64,000 nucleotides of DNA from Leishmania donovani (GCF_000227135.1 NC_018256.1:1131626-1195625), one strand, 5' to 3'; numbered from the stretch's first letter, positions 9,272 through 20,364 are shown. The notes: a model not told the origin generated them from the letters alone. A program made the numbers and translations.

Positions 9272-12202
9272 GCCCTTGGCGCCATGGGAAAGACATCCAC
9301 ATGCGAGTCTTGCTCGTGACGCTGTGATTGCGGTGCGAAAGCACAGGGAAGGGAGAGGAATGAGGTGTGCTATATGGCACCTGCTTCGTCGTCTTTTTGC
9401 TGAGTGTCGCATCTGGTGCCATGTGTGGTGAACCACTGTGCTTGCTAATACAATTCCGGTATCATGCGCTGTGCGCACGGGAGCGAGGAAAACGAAAAGG
9501 TGCTCTCATACATCTCCCTTTCTTCACCCAAACGCATACAGTTGTCGGGGCAGGTGTGGTGGTTGCGCTGGCGCTGGTGTTGATTGCTTCTTTTATATGA
9601 GGATGTGCTGTGCTGTTCTTGCTTCCTTCCTGTCGTGCCTTTTTTTTCTGTTCGTCTTTTTCTTTTTGACGTTGTCCGCCGCAGTGTCGTTGCCGTCGCT
9701 GTTGCTGCCCCCCCCCCCTTTTCCTCCGTTGTTTGCCAATGCTTGCGCGTGCATTCTGGTGCCCTGTTCCTTCCTGAAGCCAGTCGACCACCGCTCCTCG
9801 CCTCATCGCTGCCCCTTCCTCCCCTCCTCAGTTTTCTGCGGTTCCTCTCTCTCTCCCATATTGTCTCTCTCTCTGTGTGTGTGTGTGTGCTTGCGCCCAC
9901 TCTGTTCTAACACCTATCTGCGTGATGGCAAATGTGTCCTCCTTCTTCCAACGCTAGCTCCGTTTCCTCGCTTCCTGTTGGTAATCACCGATACCCACGC
10001 CTGGGACGCTCATGGATGAGAGGGAGAAGTTCGCGAGATACACAGGGAAGGGGAAGGGGAGTAGAGAGGCAAAGCAACGGCGAAGAGGAGAGAAACAAAA
10101 CACTCATGAAAACGAGCGTAGCGATATCCCTCTCTTTTCCACAGCGCCCACGTACACACGTATGTGCGCGAAGGGGAGGGAGTTGCACATCTTAAGAAGC
10201 GAACACGTCTCTTGTCCTTTGTTCTTTTCACTCCCCTTTTTTCCTTTTCTTGAGATAGCGGCAGCAGCAGCGAATAGTCACAGTAAAACACCACGAGAAG
10301 AGGAGGAGGAGGGCTTGCAAACCGTTGCGCGCTTGAAGCGCCGCCCCCCCCCTCTCTCCCCGGGCGTGCACACAAACGAGCTGACACATACACAAACTGC
10401 CATCGAGAAAGGGGTGGAGAAGGGGTTGTGCAGCTTGATCTTAAATCACAGACACACGCACACAAAATCGTCCGCCGTCATGTACGTTCCCACGCGCTCT
10501 ATGCGCGAATGAATGCATCTATACACACACACATATATATATATATACACGCTTTGGCGCGCACTCAGCGATGGTGTGCATGGTGGCGACGACTACAGCG
10601 ACCAGGTGTGGCGTTGTGCTCTCTCTTTCTCTTCCGTTTGTGTTTGCCATCACTTCTATATCGTTCTTGTTCCCCTTTTGTTCCTTTTAGTCTCTTTTCC
10701 TGTTGTTCCGGTTTTCCATTCTCACAATGGATGTGATTTTCGGCGAGATCGAATGGGCGGCCACGCGTGGGTCCAAGGAACACGTGTCTGCCGTAGTGTT
10801 TGCTTCTGTTGTGTGGGTGTGTCTGGGCATGATGATGGGTCGGCGCAAGGGGGAGGGGCGTAGGGCCGGGGCACGGCCGAGATAGATAATGGCGAAGTGC
10901 TGTAAGCCGCTCTTTTTCGTCGAAAGGAGGTGAGACGGAGGTTGCACCATTGAAGAGCGCCGTTCGCTCTCGCTGTCTCAACCTCTTTTTTCACCCCCCC
11001 CCTTCCTGCTGCGTGATCTCCCTCTTTTCTTTTGTTCCGTTGGTCTTCTTCACCTCCTCTGCGCCTACTTGCTCTCCGTGGGTGGCACTCGTACGCAAAA
11101 CACTCGTATGCGTGTGTGTGCACGCTTGCGTAGGAGTGTGCACGTTTTGTGTGTCTTCTACTTTTTTCCACATGTGTGCGCTTTAGCGTGTAGAAGTGTG
11201 CGTGCGTGTTTTTGTGCGTGGCAGTTGTGCATGCGCTTCTTTCCTTTTTCATGTTCTCCCTTTTTTCTTTGTCTCTGTCTCTCTCTCTCCTTTTTTTCCT
11301 GTATTGGCCGGTGGAGGATGCCGCTGGCGCGCGTATGCAACGGTGTCGACTACTAGAGCGAGAACAGCCCTCCTCCCCCTTCCCCCCTCTCTTCCCTTCC
11401 TCCCAACGAAAAAGAAATAAAACTCTCACACAACCCCAACATATACCTATATATATATATGTACCAAAAGGAAATAGAACAGTCCCCGAAAGTGTGAATT
11501 CAACCCAAGCGAAGAAGGACACGTTGGTGGTGGAGGCCTGTCAGCGGGAGGGGGAGAGGTTGGATGTTTGCATGAAAAGTAAGGGTTAGAGAGTCGCGGG
11601 GTTGGTGGTGGCTACTGTGTTGGCTCTCTCGCTAGCTCGCCTTTTCTGTTTTTATTTGCTTTCTGTCACCTCTCTTAGACTGGTGCGCTTTGGCAGGAGA
11701 CTCGAATAGCCAGTCTCTTCGTCTTTTCCTCCCACTCGAAGGCGAAGAGGGGCTTGCCGTTGCAACCCTTACACGGTTTGTGACAAGCCAGTGTCGAGGA
11801 ACCGTTGCGCCCCGCCTCCTGCTTGCACTGCTTTGCGCATTCAAAGTAGCCTGTTCTCGGTGCTCCTACATTTTCGCGCGCAGGCCAAGTATCGGGAAGG
11901 CGACAGCTGCCCATCTTTGATGCTGTATGCGCGCCTTTCATCCGTCGCCGTCCGAGCCGCCACCTCCGGTTCTTGGTCCTCCGTCCCGGTGTGTGTTCCG
12001 TGGTCCTCCTACACTCCTGGTGCTCTTCCTCCGTTCTCAACTGCCACTCCATTGAACCCCACCCTGGTGCTGCAATCAATGCCCTTATGAAGGGTAGGAA
12101 AAGAAGTAAAAACGAACACAGAGGGTGGAAGCGCTGCGCTTTTTTATTCTAAACGGCTGTGCGCGTGAGCTTTCCCCGACCAAGTAAGTCTTTTCTCTGC
12201 AG

Positions 12203-12238
12203 CCCCCCCCCCCCCCCACACACACACACACACACACC
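12203..12238. repeat. Poly-C/CA tract left of gap
   Basis: Fifteen C residues followed by about ten CA units, ending at the N run. A similar C-then-CA tract lies on the other side of the gap. Confidence 0.95.
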
Positions 12239-12337
12239 NNNNNNNNNNNNNNNNNNNNNNNNNNNNNNNNNNNNNNNNNNNNNNNNNNNNNNNNNNNNNN
12301 NNNNNNNNNNNNNNNNNNNNNNNNNNNNNNNNNNNNN
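12239..12337. other. Assembly gap (99 N)
   Basis: A run of 99 N between two C/CA microsatellites. The low complexity is the likely reason the assembler stopped. The true size cannot be inferred. Confidence 0.99.
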
Positions 12338-12365
12338 GAGTTTTTCCCCCCCCATATTATCTTTT

Positions 12366-12372
12366 CCCCCCC

Positions 12373-12403
<31 letters not shown>

Positions 12404-12409
12404 ACACAA
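12366..12409. repeat. Poly-C/CA tract right of gap
   Basis: About 24 C residues followed by about ten CA units. It mirrors the tract on the left of the gap but is preceded by different unique sequence. Confidence 0.95.
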
Positions 12410-12624
12410 CCACTTTACGTCTACAGCAACGTTGTCGCACGCAGCCAGGTCTCTTTGCCGTTGTTGTGTTCACTTGAAGCTCGTGGTCTTGCTAGTGGCG
12501 GCCTTGGACGAGACAGGCAGGGGCCTCCGCACACACACATACACACACACACATAGAAGAGACCTGTCGACTTCATTCGTTTCCGCGTTTGATCTGTCAT
12601 TCAATCCACTTCGTTCTCTGCGAC

Positions 12625-15013
12625 ATGCACCGTAATCGTATCCGCGTGCGACCGGCTGGTAGCAGTCGTCTTTCAAGCGGCAACAGCTCGATGGCTCACA
12701 TGAGTTTTGACGGCGCCGATGTGCCTTTTTGTGATCTTCGAGCAGCTGCGCCGCGGCCAGCCGAGAGCTCATTCGCGGCGCCCAACAGCCATGCGTGGAG
12801 TGCACCGTCGCCGTCCTCGCCGTACGACGCCAACGAGTCGGGCGAAGGCTGGCGGTACGTGCGTCGTATCGCCAACCTTGCCTACAATACCGTCAGTGGG
12901 GTGCTAGGCGTGCTGCATGCGAAGCCACACGGGGAGGCCAATGCGTCCACGGACAACAACACCTCTGCCGCGGCTCCGGCGCAAAGCTACTCTGGTGCCC
13001 CGCGACCGCCTGAAGAGACGCACGTAGCCGACACCATCGAGCTCCGCCGGCCGCGACGCAGCACAGCTCAGCATCATGTGCCCCCGCCGCAGCCCCCGGT
13101 CTCCGAGCCGGCACCGCAGACGCGCGATGCGCCGCTCACTTACCCCTCGGCGCGAGAGGCTCCACAGTGCCAAATCACGGTGAACCAGTACTTCGCGGCA
13201 CCTGAGCGCAGCATCTATCCTATGGTGTTTGCACATCCAGACGAGGCCACCACTTACCGTCGCGCCCCCGCTTACCCGTCTCGTGCGAGTCTTCTTACTG
13301 TCCCGTCCAGCCTGCAGGTCCATGCCAAGCGCCCGCGCCTCGCGTCTCCTCCGGCAGCTGCCGCGGAGTCACGGATGCGCAAGGCACCAAAAACAGCCAC
13401 TGACAACGACGCCTGCGATGCGTCGCTGAGCAACGCTCCCTCGGCCATCCCGCCGGGCTCGCAGGAGAACTCCTTGACGGTGCCTATCGGGTCGCTTGCG
13501 ACGGTAAGACTGTTTGGCAAGGCAAATGCATTCAGCAATGATGACGCCTCTGTTGCTGCGAAGCCCGCTGCCCCGCTGGCCGATGTGCCTACCGCGAAGG
13601 CACCTCTCTTTGGAGGCACAACGACACCTACAGCTGCCGCTGCAGCCCCCAACTTGTTTGTTTTCGGCTCAAAACCTGCAGACACGATTCCTGCGCGTTC
13701 TGTCCCTGCGGCACCCGCCTTTGGCGCCCCGAAGCCGAACTCGTTTGTGAAGGCGGGCCCACCGGCGGTTATTCCGGATGACGGTGCGTTTGCGCCCAAC
13801 GCGGATAGCGACGACGATGACAAGGGCAACGACAAGGGCACGAGACCCCCTAAGGAAAGCTCGGCACCGGCAAAGGCGCCGTTCAGCTTTAGCCCCGCTG
13901 GGGTGAAGCCCGCCTTCGGCGCGACGCCACCGTTGTCTACGGGAGCACCCGCAAACCCCTTCTCCTTCTCAGCTAAGCCTGCCGAGAAGGCGGACGCCCC
14001 TGCGGCACCCGCCTTTGGCGCCCCGAANNNNNNNNNNNNNNNNNNNNNNNNNNNNNNNNNNNNNNNNNNNNNNNNNNNNNNNNNNNNNNNNNNNNNNNNN
14101 NNNNNNNNNNNNNNNNNNNNNNNNNNAAACCCCTTCTCCTTCTCAGCTAAGCCTGCCGAGAAGGCGGACGCCCCTGCGGCACCCGCCTTTGGCGCCCCGA
14201 AGCCGAACTCGTTTGTGAAGGCGGGCCCACCGGCGGTTATTCCGGATGACGGTGCGTTTGCGCCCAACGCGGATAGCGACGACGATGACAAGGGCAACGA
14301 CAAGGGCACGAGACCCCCTAAGGAAAGCTCGGCACCGGCAAAGGCGCCGTTCAGCTTTAGCCCCGCTGGGGTGAAGCCCGCCTTCGGCGCGACGCCACCG
14401 TTGTCTACGGGAGCACCCGCAAACCCCTTCTCCTTCTCAGCTAAGCCTGCCGAGAAGGCGGACGCCCCTGCGGCACCCGCCTTTGGCGCCCCGAAGCCGA
14501 ACTCGTTTGTGAAGGCGGGCCCACCGGCGGTTATTCCGGATGACGGTGCGTTTGCGCCCAACGCGGATAGCGACGACGATGACAAGGGCAACGACAANNN
14601 NNNNNNNNNNNNNNNNNNNNNNNNNNNNNNNNNNNNNNNNNNNNNNNNNNNNNNNNNNNNNNNNNNNNNNNNNNNNNNNNNNNNNNNNNNNNNNNNTTAT
14701 TCCGGATGACGGTGCGTTTGCGCCCAACGCGGATAGCGACGACGATGACAAGGGCAACGACAAGAAGGCCAAGGCTGAAAGTGCCACCCCGGGTGGTAGA
14801 AGCGGTCCCTTCTCATTCAACCTGAACTCGAATCGCGCGAAGCCAGCTTTTGGATCCGGTTTTGCATTTGGAGGATCTTCATCGCTCGGGGCAAGCACGG
14901 GTGCCTCCGGGACCGCGGCCAATCCCTTCTCGTTCCCCAACCACCCCACGCCGACAGAGTCGTTTGGCGCTTCATGCAGCCCCAGCTTCTCCTTTCCCAC
15001 TTCAAAGAAGTGA
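12625..15013 (+). CDS. FG-repeat nucleoporin (interrupted by two scaffold gaps)
   Basis: The protein is Ala/Pro/Ser-rich with scattered FG dipeptides (LFGK, LFGG, VFGS, AFGAP, AFGAT) and FSF/PFSF motifs, the hallmark of nuclear pore FG nucleoporins that bind transport receptors. Near residues 73-98 a WRYVRRIANLAYNTVSGVLG segment could form an amphipathic helix. The middle holds a 98-residue tandem repeat (294 bp) with an acidic SDDDDKGND block. Two 99-N gaps fall inside the repeat, and the frame appears shifted after the second. Replacing the gaps by 219 and 227 bp, the sizes the repeat period demands, restores one frame to the stop at 15011-15013 and predicts at least 878 residues. The start could also be the ATG at 12691. 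The specific Nup is not recognised. Confidence 0.82.
14028..14126. other. Assembly gap (99 N) in nucleoporin repeat 2
   Basis: The left flank stops 17 nt into a repeat unit and the right flank resumes 236 nt into a unit. The missing length is therefore 219 bp or 219 plus multiples of 294, not 99. Confidence 0.95.
14598..14696. other. Assembly gap (99 N) in nucleoporin repeat 4
   Basis: The left flank stops 119 nt into a unit and the right flank resumes 52 nt into the next. The missing length is 227 bp plus multiples of 294. The 99-N placeholder differs from this by 128 nt, which explains the apparent frameshift. Confidence 0.95.
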
Positions 15014-15586
15014 AGACATTTTTGTTCTCTGTGCAAGTGCAGTGCATCGGTGCGGCCACTCTGGCGCGCTTTCTTGCTCTGCTCACGATCTCTCTCTCCT
15101 AACTTCTGCACTCGTTGTGCACGCTGTCCGAGACGGTGTACAGCACGGAGAGTTGGCGACGGCAGACCGTGCGAGGCAGTCGAGGGAATAGCGGGAAGTC
15201 GTCGCTGCACCTCGGCCGCCGCGTAGACGTCGAGCAGCACTTCTTTGTTGGCATGCCCTTTATTAAAGTGTAAGCGTGTGCGTATGTCCTGTCGGGCCGC
15301 ACCTATGACCCGGTGTCTCCCCCTGCCGTTTAGCCGCTATGATAATATCCGTTGGTTCCTCTCTTGTATGTTTGCGTGTGTGCGTGTGCCCGTTTGCTGG
15401 CCGTATGTAGTTCGCGTGTCTCCGGTTTCGATGCCACACACACACACACACAGCCACACAGACACGCTTCTTCTTTTGCGATAGAGGCCAGCAGTGAGTT
15501 TTGTTTGCTGTTCAGGCGTTTTTTTTTTTGCGTTTTGGGCGGCTACGCAGAGACGCTGCGTGCGGTGTTGCGCGCTTTTTTTCGTT

Positions 15587-16239
15587 TGAGTACCCCGCCA
15601 GCCCCGCTCACGGGAGGACTTCTCGGTGCGTCGCATGCTCAGGGCCCAGCACCCTCCCCCTTCTATTTCCTGCCAATGCGGAACCACTTGTGGTGGTGAC
15701 ATGGCCCGGGCACCCAAGCCGGAGGGAGGTCAGAGCGATTCATAGCAACTGATATCGGCGGTCAGGTCCTGGGTGGCGCTGCGTGAGAGCGAGCGGCGAC
15801 GGTGAGCACACGCTTGCACTATACCGATGAAGGGCAGAGCGTCGGGGTGACGCGAACGCATGCCACCNNNNNNNNNNNNNNNNNNNNNNNNNNNNNNNNN
15901 NNNNNNNNNNNNNNNNNNNNNNNNNNNNNNNNNNNNNNNNNNNNNNNNNNNNNNNNNNNNNNNNNNCGCGAACGCATGCCACCCGACCCTCACGCTGCCT
16001 GCTGATGTGGGGACCGGCGCGACGCCGAGAGGGACGCAGCAAGTGGCGACCGGCGTCGTGAGAGCTGCTGTGAGGCGACCTGAGGGGGGGGGGCGCGGTG
16101 GGACGGGCGGGTGGGTGGCGTTTGAGGCCGAGGCCGTGCTGAGATGACTGGGTCGGCGCATTGCTGTAACACGCGTGTGCCGACGGCTGCTTTTGCACCA
16201 CGCGGATGCGGCCTGCGACAGGCTGGGGGCGGAGTTGAA
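15587..16239 (+). mobile_element. SIDER-like dispersed repeat, copy A1
   Basis: This stretch recurs almost unchanged at 34245-34881 in the same orientation. It has no reading frame of its own and sits just downstream of a coding gene, as expected for Leishmania short interspersed degenerate retroposons (SIDER, probably SIDER2 type), which accumulate in 3' UTRs and can destabilise mRNAs. The family name is inferred from size, GC content and position. The repetition itself is seen directly. A spurious 99-N gap interrupts this copy. Confidence 0.75.
15868..15966. other. Assembly gap (99 N), probably spurious
   Basis: The 17 nt before the gap are repeated exactly as the first 17 nt after it, and copy A2 at about 34508 reads straight through the same sequence. 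The two contigs therefore overlap and no DNA need be missing. Confidence 0.9.
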
Positions 16240-17164
16240 GGGGCTACGCTCAGTTGTGTGGCAGAGCGTGAAAAAGATGCAGAAGACGTTTATCTCTCCG
16301 ATGGAGGAGTTCGACCAACGCGGCAGAGCGTACCCCGCGCCTTGCGCGTGCCTCTCTTGGTGTGGACGTTGGTAACAGAGTATGTTGGTGCCTGAGCCCA
16401 TACGTCTCTCCCCCAATTTTTCTGTGTGCGTGTGCGCTCGGATGACGATGCCACATGCCTCAGCGACGTCTCGCAGTGTAATACCAGATAAGCTCCAACG
16501 CAAACGGGTCTTGCTCACCTGCACAGGAGGACCTATACATCTATCTGTAGGCGCTGCGAGATGAGAGCCTGCTGCTCTCTTCTCGTTCAGTATCGCACCG
16601 CGCCCCGTAAACGGGGAAAGAAAGAAAACGCAACAGCGTGAGCATATTTACCGTTTCCCTTGCTAACTGTGCATATGTCCCTTCCCTCCAGTGCGTCACC
16701 CGTCTACTACCTTTTCATGCACGCGTTTTACTCCCCATGCTCACCGCCCGCACAGAGACGCAAACTTCAGCAACCGCCTTTCTCCTACCTCTCTCTCTCT
16801 CGTCTCCTCCCTTTGTGCGCTCTTGGTGATTGTACCCGTACTCGCTTCCTTTGCTGTGCTCTCGGGTATCTTGTTCGCAGCAGCACACGCCCAAGCCCAC
16901 ACACACACACATAAAACGAGCCACCGCGCGAAGCTGACAAGCCCTCGACGTCCGTTTTATCTTTTCTTTTTGTGGTTGCGGAGGCGCGCCGTCTCTGTTT
17001 TCTTGTCTTCCTTCCTCTCCTGTCCTTGTCTCCGGTCGTTTGTTTGAAGGCGCCGCGACGTTGTCTCCCTTTCGCGACCCTTTCACGGCTGCTCACCGTC
17101 CACAAAGGTTTCCTCATCTCTGTGTGCGTTTTTCAGCCGGTGTTTGGCGGATTCTCCCTCGACC

Positions 17165-19252
17165 ATGTCGATCGCATCTCGACGGGAGGAGATTCAACGT
17201 CAGCTACAACAGCTGCGTGATACGCGTGAGCGCGAGCTGGCCGCCTTCGACGCTGTTGCCGCCGCGCACCCGGAGTTGTCGGCAACGGAGATTACTGCCT
17301 TGGCGCAGAAGAAGGCCGAGGCGGAGGTGCCGCAGAGGATCTCAGTGGGTGGCGTGGAAGTGTCCGTGGGAGCGAGAGTGTCTGTAAAGGATGACGCTCA
17401 CCTACTCCACCGCGCCGATCGCGGCTACTTCGCTGTCGATCCCCTCAAGGCAGTGTACCTTGGCGAGCAAGGCCAGGTGATGCGAGTAATGAAGTCCTTC
17501 CAGGGAAAGCCGGCTGTGGAGCTGCGCTTCGCCGACGGTGTTACCAAGGTTTTCTTCGTTGAGTGCCTCGCTCTCTCACAGGAAAGCGAGGACGCAGGCG
17601 CGGGGACCAGCGGCCATGCCGCCGCTCGGCACACCGACCCGACAAGGGGAGTCAAGAGTGTGTCAAGTGCGAAGGTATTGCTGCTGCCACCATCGCCACC
17701 ACAGGCCGAAGCGCTGCCGGGGTGGGGCCACTTGCGCATGCCACATCGCCGGCCCTCTGCGCCACTGAGTGCTGCCGTGCTGCCAGCGTTCATTCCACCA
17801 CCGCCCCCTCCCACTGTTCAAGAAGCGCGCGGCACCGCGGCCAAGCGTGCGGCGCCGACCCCAGCGCGAGCGTCATCTTCTTTTCCCGCCCCTGCCGCGC
17901 CCGCTACATCACAGGCGGCCGAGCAGCCGGCGAAGAAGGCAATCAGTGAGACACGGAAGAAGCCGACTGCGGCTGTTCCAACGGCTCGCCCGATTGTGAA
18001 GAAAGAACCGCCGCGCGGGCCGTGTCGGCCATCGCCCGCTCTGCATGTGAACTCGCACCCACCGACAGTGAAAGTGGACCTAGCACAGCCGACTCTTTTG
18101 CCGGCTGTTGCAATGGACGCGGTTTTTGATGAAGGCCTGGGGTCGCCCTTGTCGTGTGTGATGCAGGACAGCGTGCCACGCCGCACCAGTACCGCAGCAG
18201 ACTCGGAGGGAATACCAGACCTTCGCCCAACGCCCGGCTCCTCCATGTGTGACATCGATGCTTTGGTGGATGCGGAGACGGCGGCGGACTCGGCCGGTGC
18301 GGCCTCTGCCAAGGCAGTTTGCTTGCATAAGGCGTGTGTGACGCCAAATCAGATATTGCCGGATCTCCGCGATGAGGCCACAACCCTGACACGGCGACGA
18401 TCGAGCACTGCAGACAGCTCAGGCACAAGACTGTGCTGGCTCGCCGGCCTCACCGAGCCTGGCGGCAACCTCTCCGAGCCGCTCCGCATCTCACTGCAGG
18501 CGCAGTGCACCACCATGTTTGCAGTCTTCGCTGTCGTCACTCGCAAGCTGCGCTGGGATAAGCAGCGCCTCACGGCCACCCGTCTCTTCACAGACAAGGG
18601 TGTCGAGATCAAGTCGGCGGGCGCTGTGCACGATGGCATGCGGCTTGTGGCTACCACAGGGTGCGCCTACAGGTGCGACGGCGTCACATCGCACTTCGCC
18701 GCCGTGGGCGATGCTCGGCCCTCCCTTACCGCTCCGAGTCGCGCGGCCAAGACTCCGTGCACCCGCCCCACCCCAGCCGCGGCAAGCACTGCGGTCGCTC
18801 CTGCTGCAATTTCGAGCAGCGCTCCTAGCACAACCGCATCTTCCTCTACACCTGCGTCCCCTTCAAGGAAAGCTGCCGTTGTGCCAAAGCAGTCAAACAC
18901 GGCGACGGTGTCGAAGCGCCTTGCGCCTTCTCCCTTGACGGCAGCGAAACCCATCCACATTCGCGTCTACGAGAACGGCCTCTATGACGACAACATCTAC
19001 CGCACCGTCACGGTGCGCCCGACGCACAAGACGCTCGCCGCTCTTAAAACGGTTATCACCCGTGAGCTGCAGTGGCGGGATGGAAAGAAGGTGAGCCTCC
19101 TGTTCGATGCCTCGGGCACGGAGGTTGTAGAGCTTCGCGATCTTCTCGACGGTGACGCCGTCGTCGCCTCGGCAGGTGACCGCTTTGTTATTCCGTACCC
19201 GAACACCGCCATCCACAAGGAGGCCGTGAAGCTGTCCGAGCGCTTGTGCTGA
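17165..19252 (+). CDS. Doublecortin-domain protein
   Basis: 695 residues. After an N-terminal helix and a small beta-rich domain (about 65-145) comes a long Pro/Ala/Ser-rich linker. A first doublecortin-like ubiquitin-fold module lies at about 425-505, with blocks such as FAVVTRKLRW and LFTDKGVEIKS. A second, clearer one lies at about 598-685, with IRVYENGLYDD, LAALKTVITRELQW and ELRDLLDGDAVVASAGDRFV, matching the usual DCX pattern with a terminal DG..(Y/V)VA.G..F. Doublecortin domains bind and stabilise microtubules, so a cytoskeletal or flagellar role is likely. The start at 17165 is the first ATG. The upstream in-frame codons belong to the leader. The second domain is confident, the first moderately so. 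Confidence 0.82.
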   Translation: MSIASRREEIQRQLQQLRDTRERELAAFDAVAAAHPELSATEITALAQKKAEAEVPQRISVGGVEVSVGARVSVKDDAHLLHRADRGYFAVDPLKAVYLGEQGQVMRVMKSFQGKPAVELRFADGVTKVFFVECLALSQESEDAGAGTSGHAAARHTDPTRGVKSVSSAKVLLLPPSPPQAEALPGWGHLRMPHRRPSAPLSAAVLPAFIPPPPPPTVQEARGTAAKRAAPTPARASSSFPAPAAPATSQAAEQPAKKAISETRKKPTAAVPTARPIVKKEPPRGPCRPSPALHVNSHPPTVKVDLAQPTLLPAVAMDAVFDEGLGSPLSCVMQDSVPRRTSTAADSEGIPDLRPTPGSSMCDIDALVDAETAADSAGAASAKAVCLHKACVTPNQILPDLRDEATTLTRRRSSTADSSGTRLCWLAGLTEPGGNLSEPLRISLQAQCTTMFAVFAVVTRKLRWDKQRLTATRLFTDKGVEIKSAGAVHDGMRLVATTGCAYRCDGVTSHFAAVGDARPSLTAPSRAAKTPCTRPTPAAASTAVAPAAISSSAPSTTASSSTPASPSRKAAVVPKQSNTATVSKRLAPSPLTAAKPIHIRVYENGLYDDNIYRTVTVRPTHKTLAALKTVITRELQWRDGKKVSLLFDASGTEVVELRDLLDGDAVVASAGDRFVIPYPNTAIHKEAVKLSERLC

Positions 19253-20364
19253 GACGGAGAACCGTTGTGAAGTGGCGGGGAGGGGTGAAGCGGCACGAGG
19301 CGCTACCGCCGTACAGTTTGTGATGGGCCGTCTACTGTCGCCAGTCGATGTGTTCGCCTTGCAAGTGAGTCGGAGGCACACGAAGAGGAACACGAGGTGC
19401 CACCAAACAAGACTTCTGTTCCTTGTGGCGCCGTGCTCGCACTCACGCGCCGCGCCTGCGTATGTGCGCGTGTGTTTCTTTCCGTTTCGTGTGGTTGTTG
19501 TTGACGTAGGAGAGCTGAGTCCTCGACAGCCGGCACCTCGGAGGTGGCCCAGCGCAAACACGTGTATCGAGACCTCGCTACGCCGCTTTTCATTTCACGC
19601 TGCTGTATGTTGCGAACGTGCAGGTTTGGTGCGACGTCACTGCGCCAACTGGAATGGGCGGCATGTGCGCACGGCAGCACCAAAAGAAAGCGAAGGTGAC
19701 ATGTGTCATGGGCCACGAGGAGGGAAGAGAGGCAGCGAAAGACCTGGTCAGACGGCAATGCAGCCTCCGTGACGAGGACGCCTCTTTCATAATGATCTTG
19801 CTGCTTGCGTCTCGCAATCACAGATTCAACGCGATGTGCGTGCGCATGACAGCCCTGTGTGCTTGACGCGTACACGCCCGCGTGAAGTGCGGCTCATTCT
19901 CTGAGGGCCCCAAGCCTTCTGCGGCAGCGTCTGTGGAAAGGGATAGCCATCACGATAGCATTCCTGCCACCTGCTCGACGCCGTCGTCTCCCCCTTCTCG
20001 CCTAAAGCTACGCGCGTTTTTTATGTTTCCTCTTCGCTTCATCATCTTGTTTTCCCACATCTTTCTTGCGCAGCACACTCACCGACATGCGCGAAGTCGC
20101 TCGTGTCACCCCATCCACAGAAATTACGTAAGAACGCAGTGCGAGTTTCTGAAGTGCTGCGTCGCTGCCGGTGCTGTCCTGCTGCGGCGCCGCCATCACA
20201 GTTTCTCTCTTCTCCCATCTTCCTCCCGTTGTCCAAGCGCCCTCGTGTGTTATCGAGCAACACGCCGCGTCTCCTCTCTCTTGGTTCGCTCTCGTTGGTT
20301 GCCTCGAACGTTTCACTTGCCTCGTTCTGTGCCGCGACGAAGTCGTCCGCACCGCCAGATCAAG
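19253..20364. other. Intergenic spacer
   Basis: No gene supported. A frame is open from 19882 into the poly(A) polymerase but is Ser/Arg/His-rich and crosses pyrimidine tracts, so I treat it as leader. CT-rich blocks at about 20200-20300 probably guide trans-splicing of the downstream gene. Confidence 0.55.

Larger units (their letters stand above)
9272..12624. other. Very long intergenic region (3.35 kb) with a scaffold gap
   Basis: No reading frame looks like a gene on either strand. The region is made of pyrimidine tracts, TG runs and TA runs (about 10532-10547 and 11447-11460). A more GC-balanced stretch at about 11600-12080 also lacks a convincing gene. It contains the 12239-12337 gap flanked by poly-C/CA repeats. 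A non-coding RNA or a 3' UTR of unusual length cannot be excluded by eye. Confidence 0.55.
13717..14766 (+). repeat. 294-bp coding tandem repeat (98 aa) in nucleoporin
   Basis: Units begin at 13717, 14011, 14185 (after gap 1) and 14479. A partial last unit lies at about 14697-14766. Where sequence is present the copies appear identical or nearly so by eye, suggesting recent duplication or homogenisation. Each unit carries FGAPKPNSF, an acidic DSDDDDKGND block, FSFSPAG, FGATPP and PFSFSAKP. Confidence 0.95.
15014..17164. other. Intergenic spacer containing a SIDER-like repeat
   Basis: No gene supported. It holds the nucleoporin 3' UTR, a CA repeat at about 15437-15451, the dispersed repeat at 15587-16239 and, from about 16780, pyrimidine-rich leader sequence for the doublecortin gene. 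A plausible spliced-leader acceptor is AG at 17048-17049 after a CT-rich block. Confidence 0.6.

Noticed and set aside
11675..12079. 134-codon minus-strand frame with several Cys
   Set aside because: The Cys spacing is suggestive of zinc binding, but it lies opposite to the transcription direction, has no splice tract on its own strand and is short.
13272..14597. Long minus-strand reading frame of 441 codons
   Set aside because: It is the antisense shadow of the nucleoporin repeat. The GC-rich repeat unit happens to lack stops in that frame. All other genes are on the + strand.
14598..14709. Frameshift in the nucleoporin gene
   Set aside because: It is explained by the arbitrary 99-N gap length. 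The 227-bp length demanded by the repeat restores the frame.
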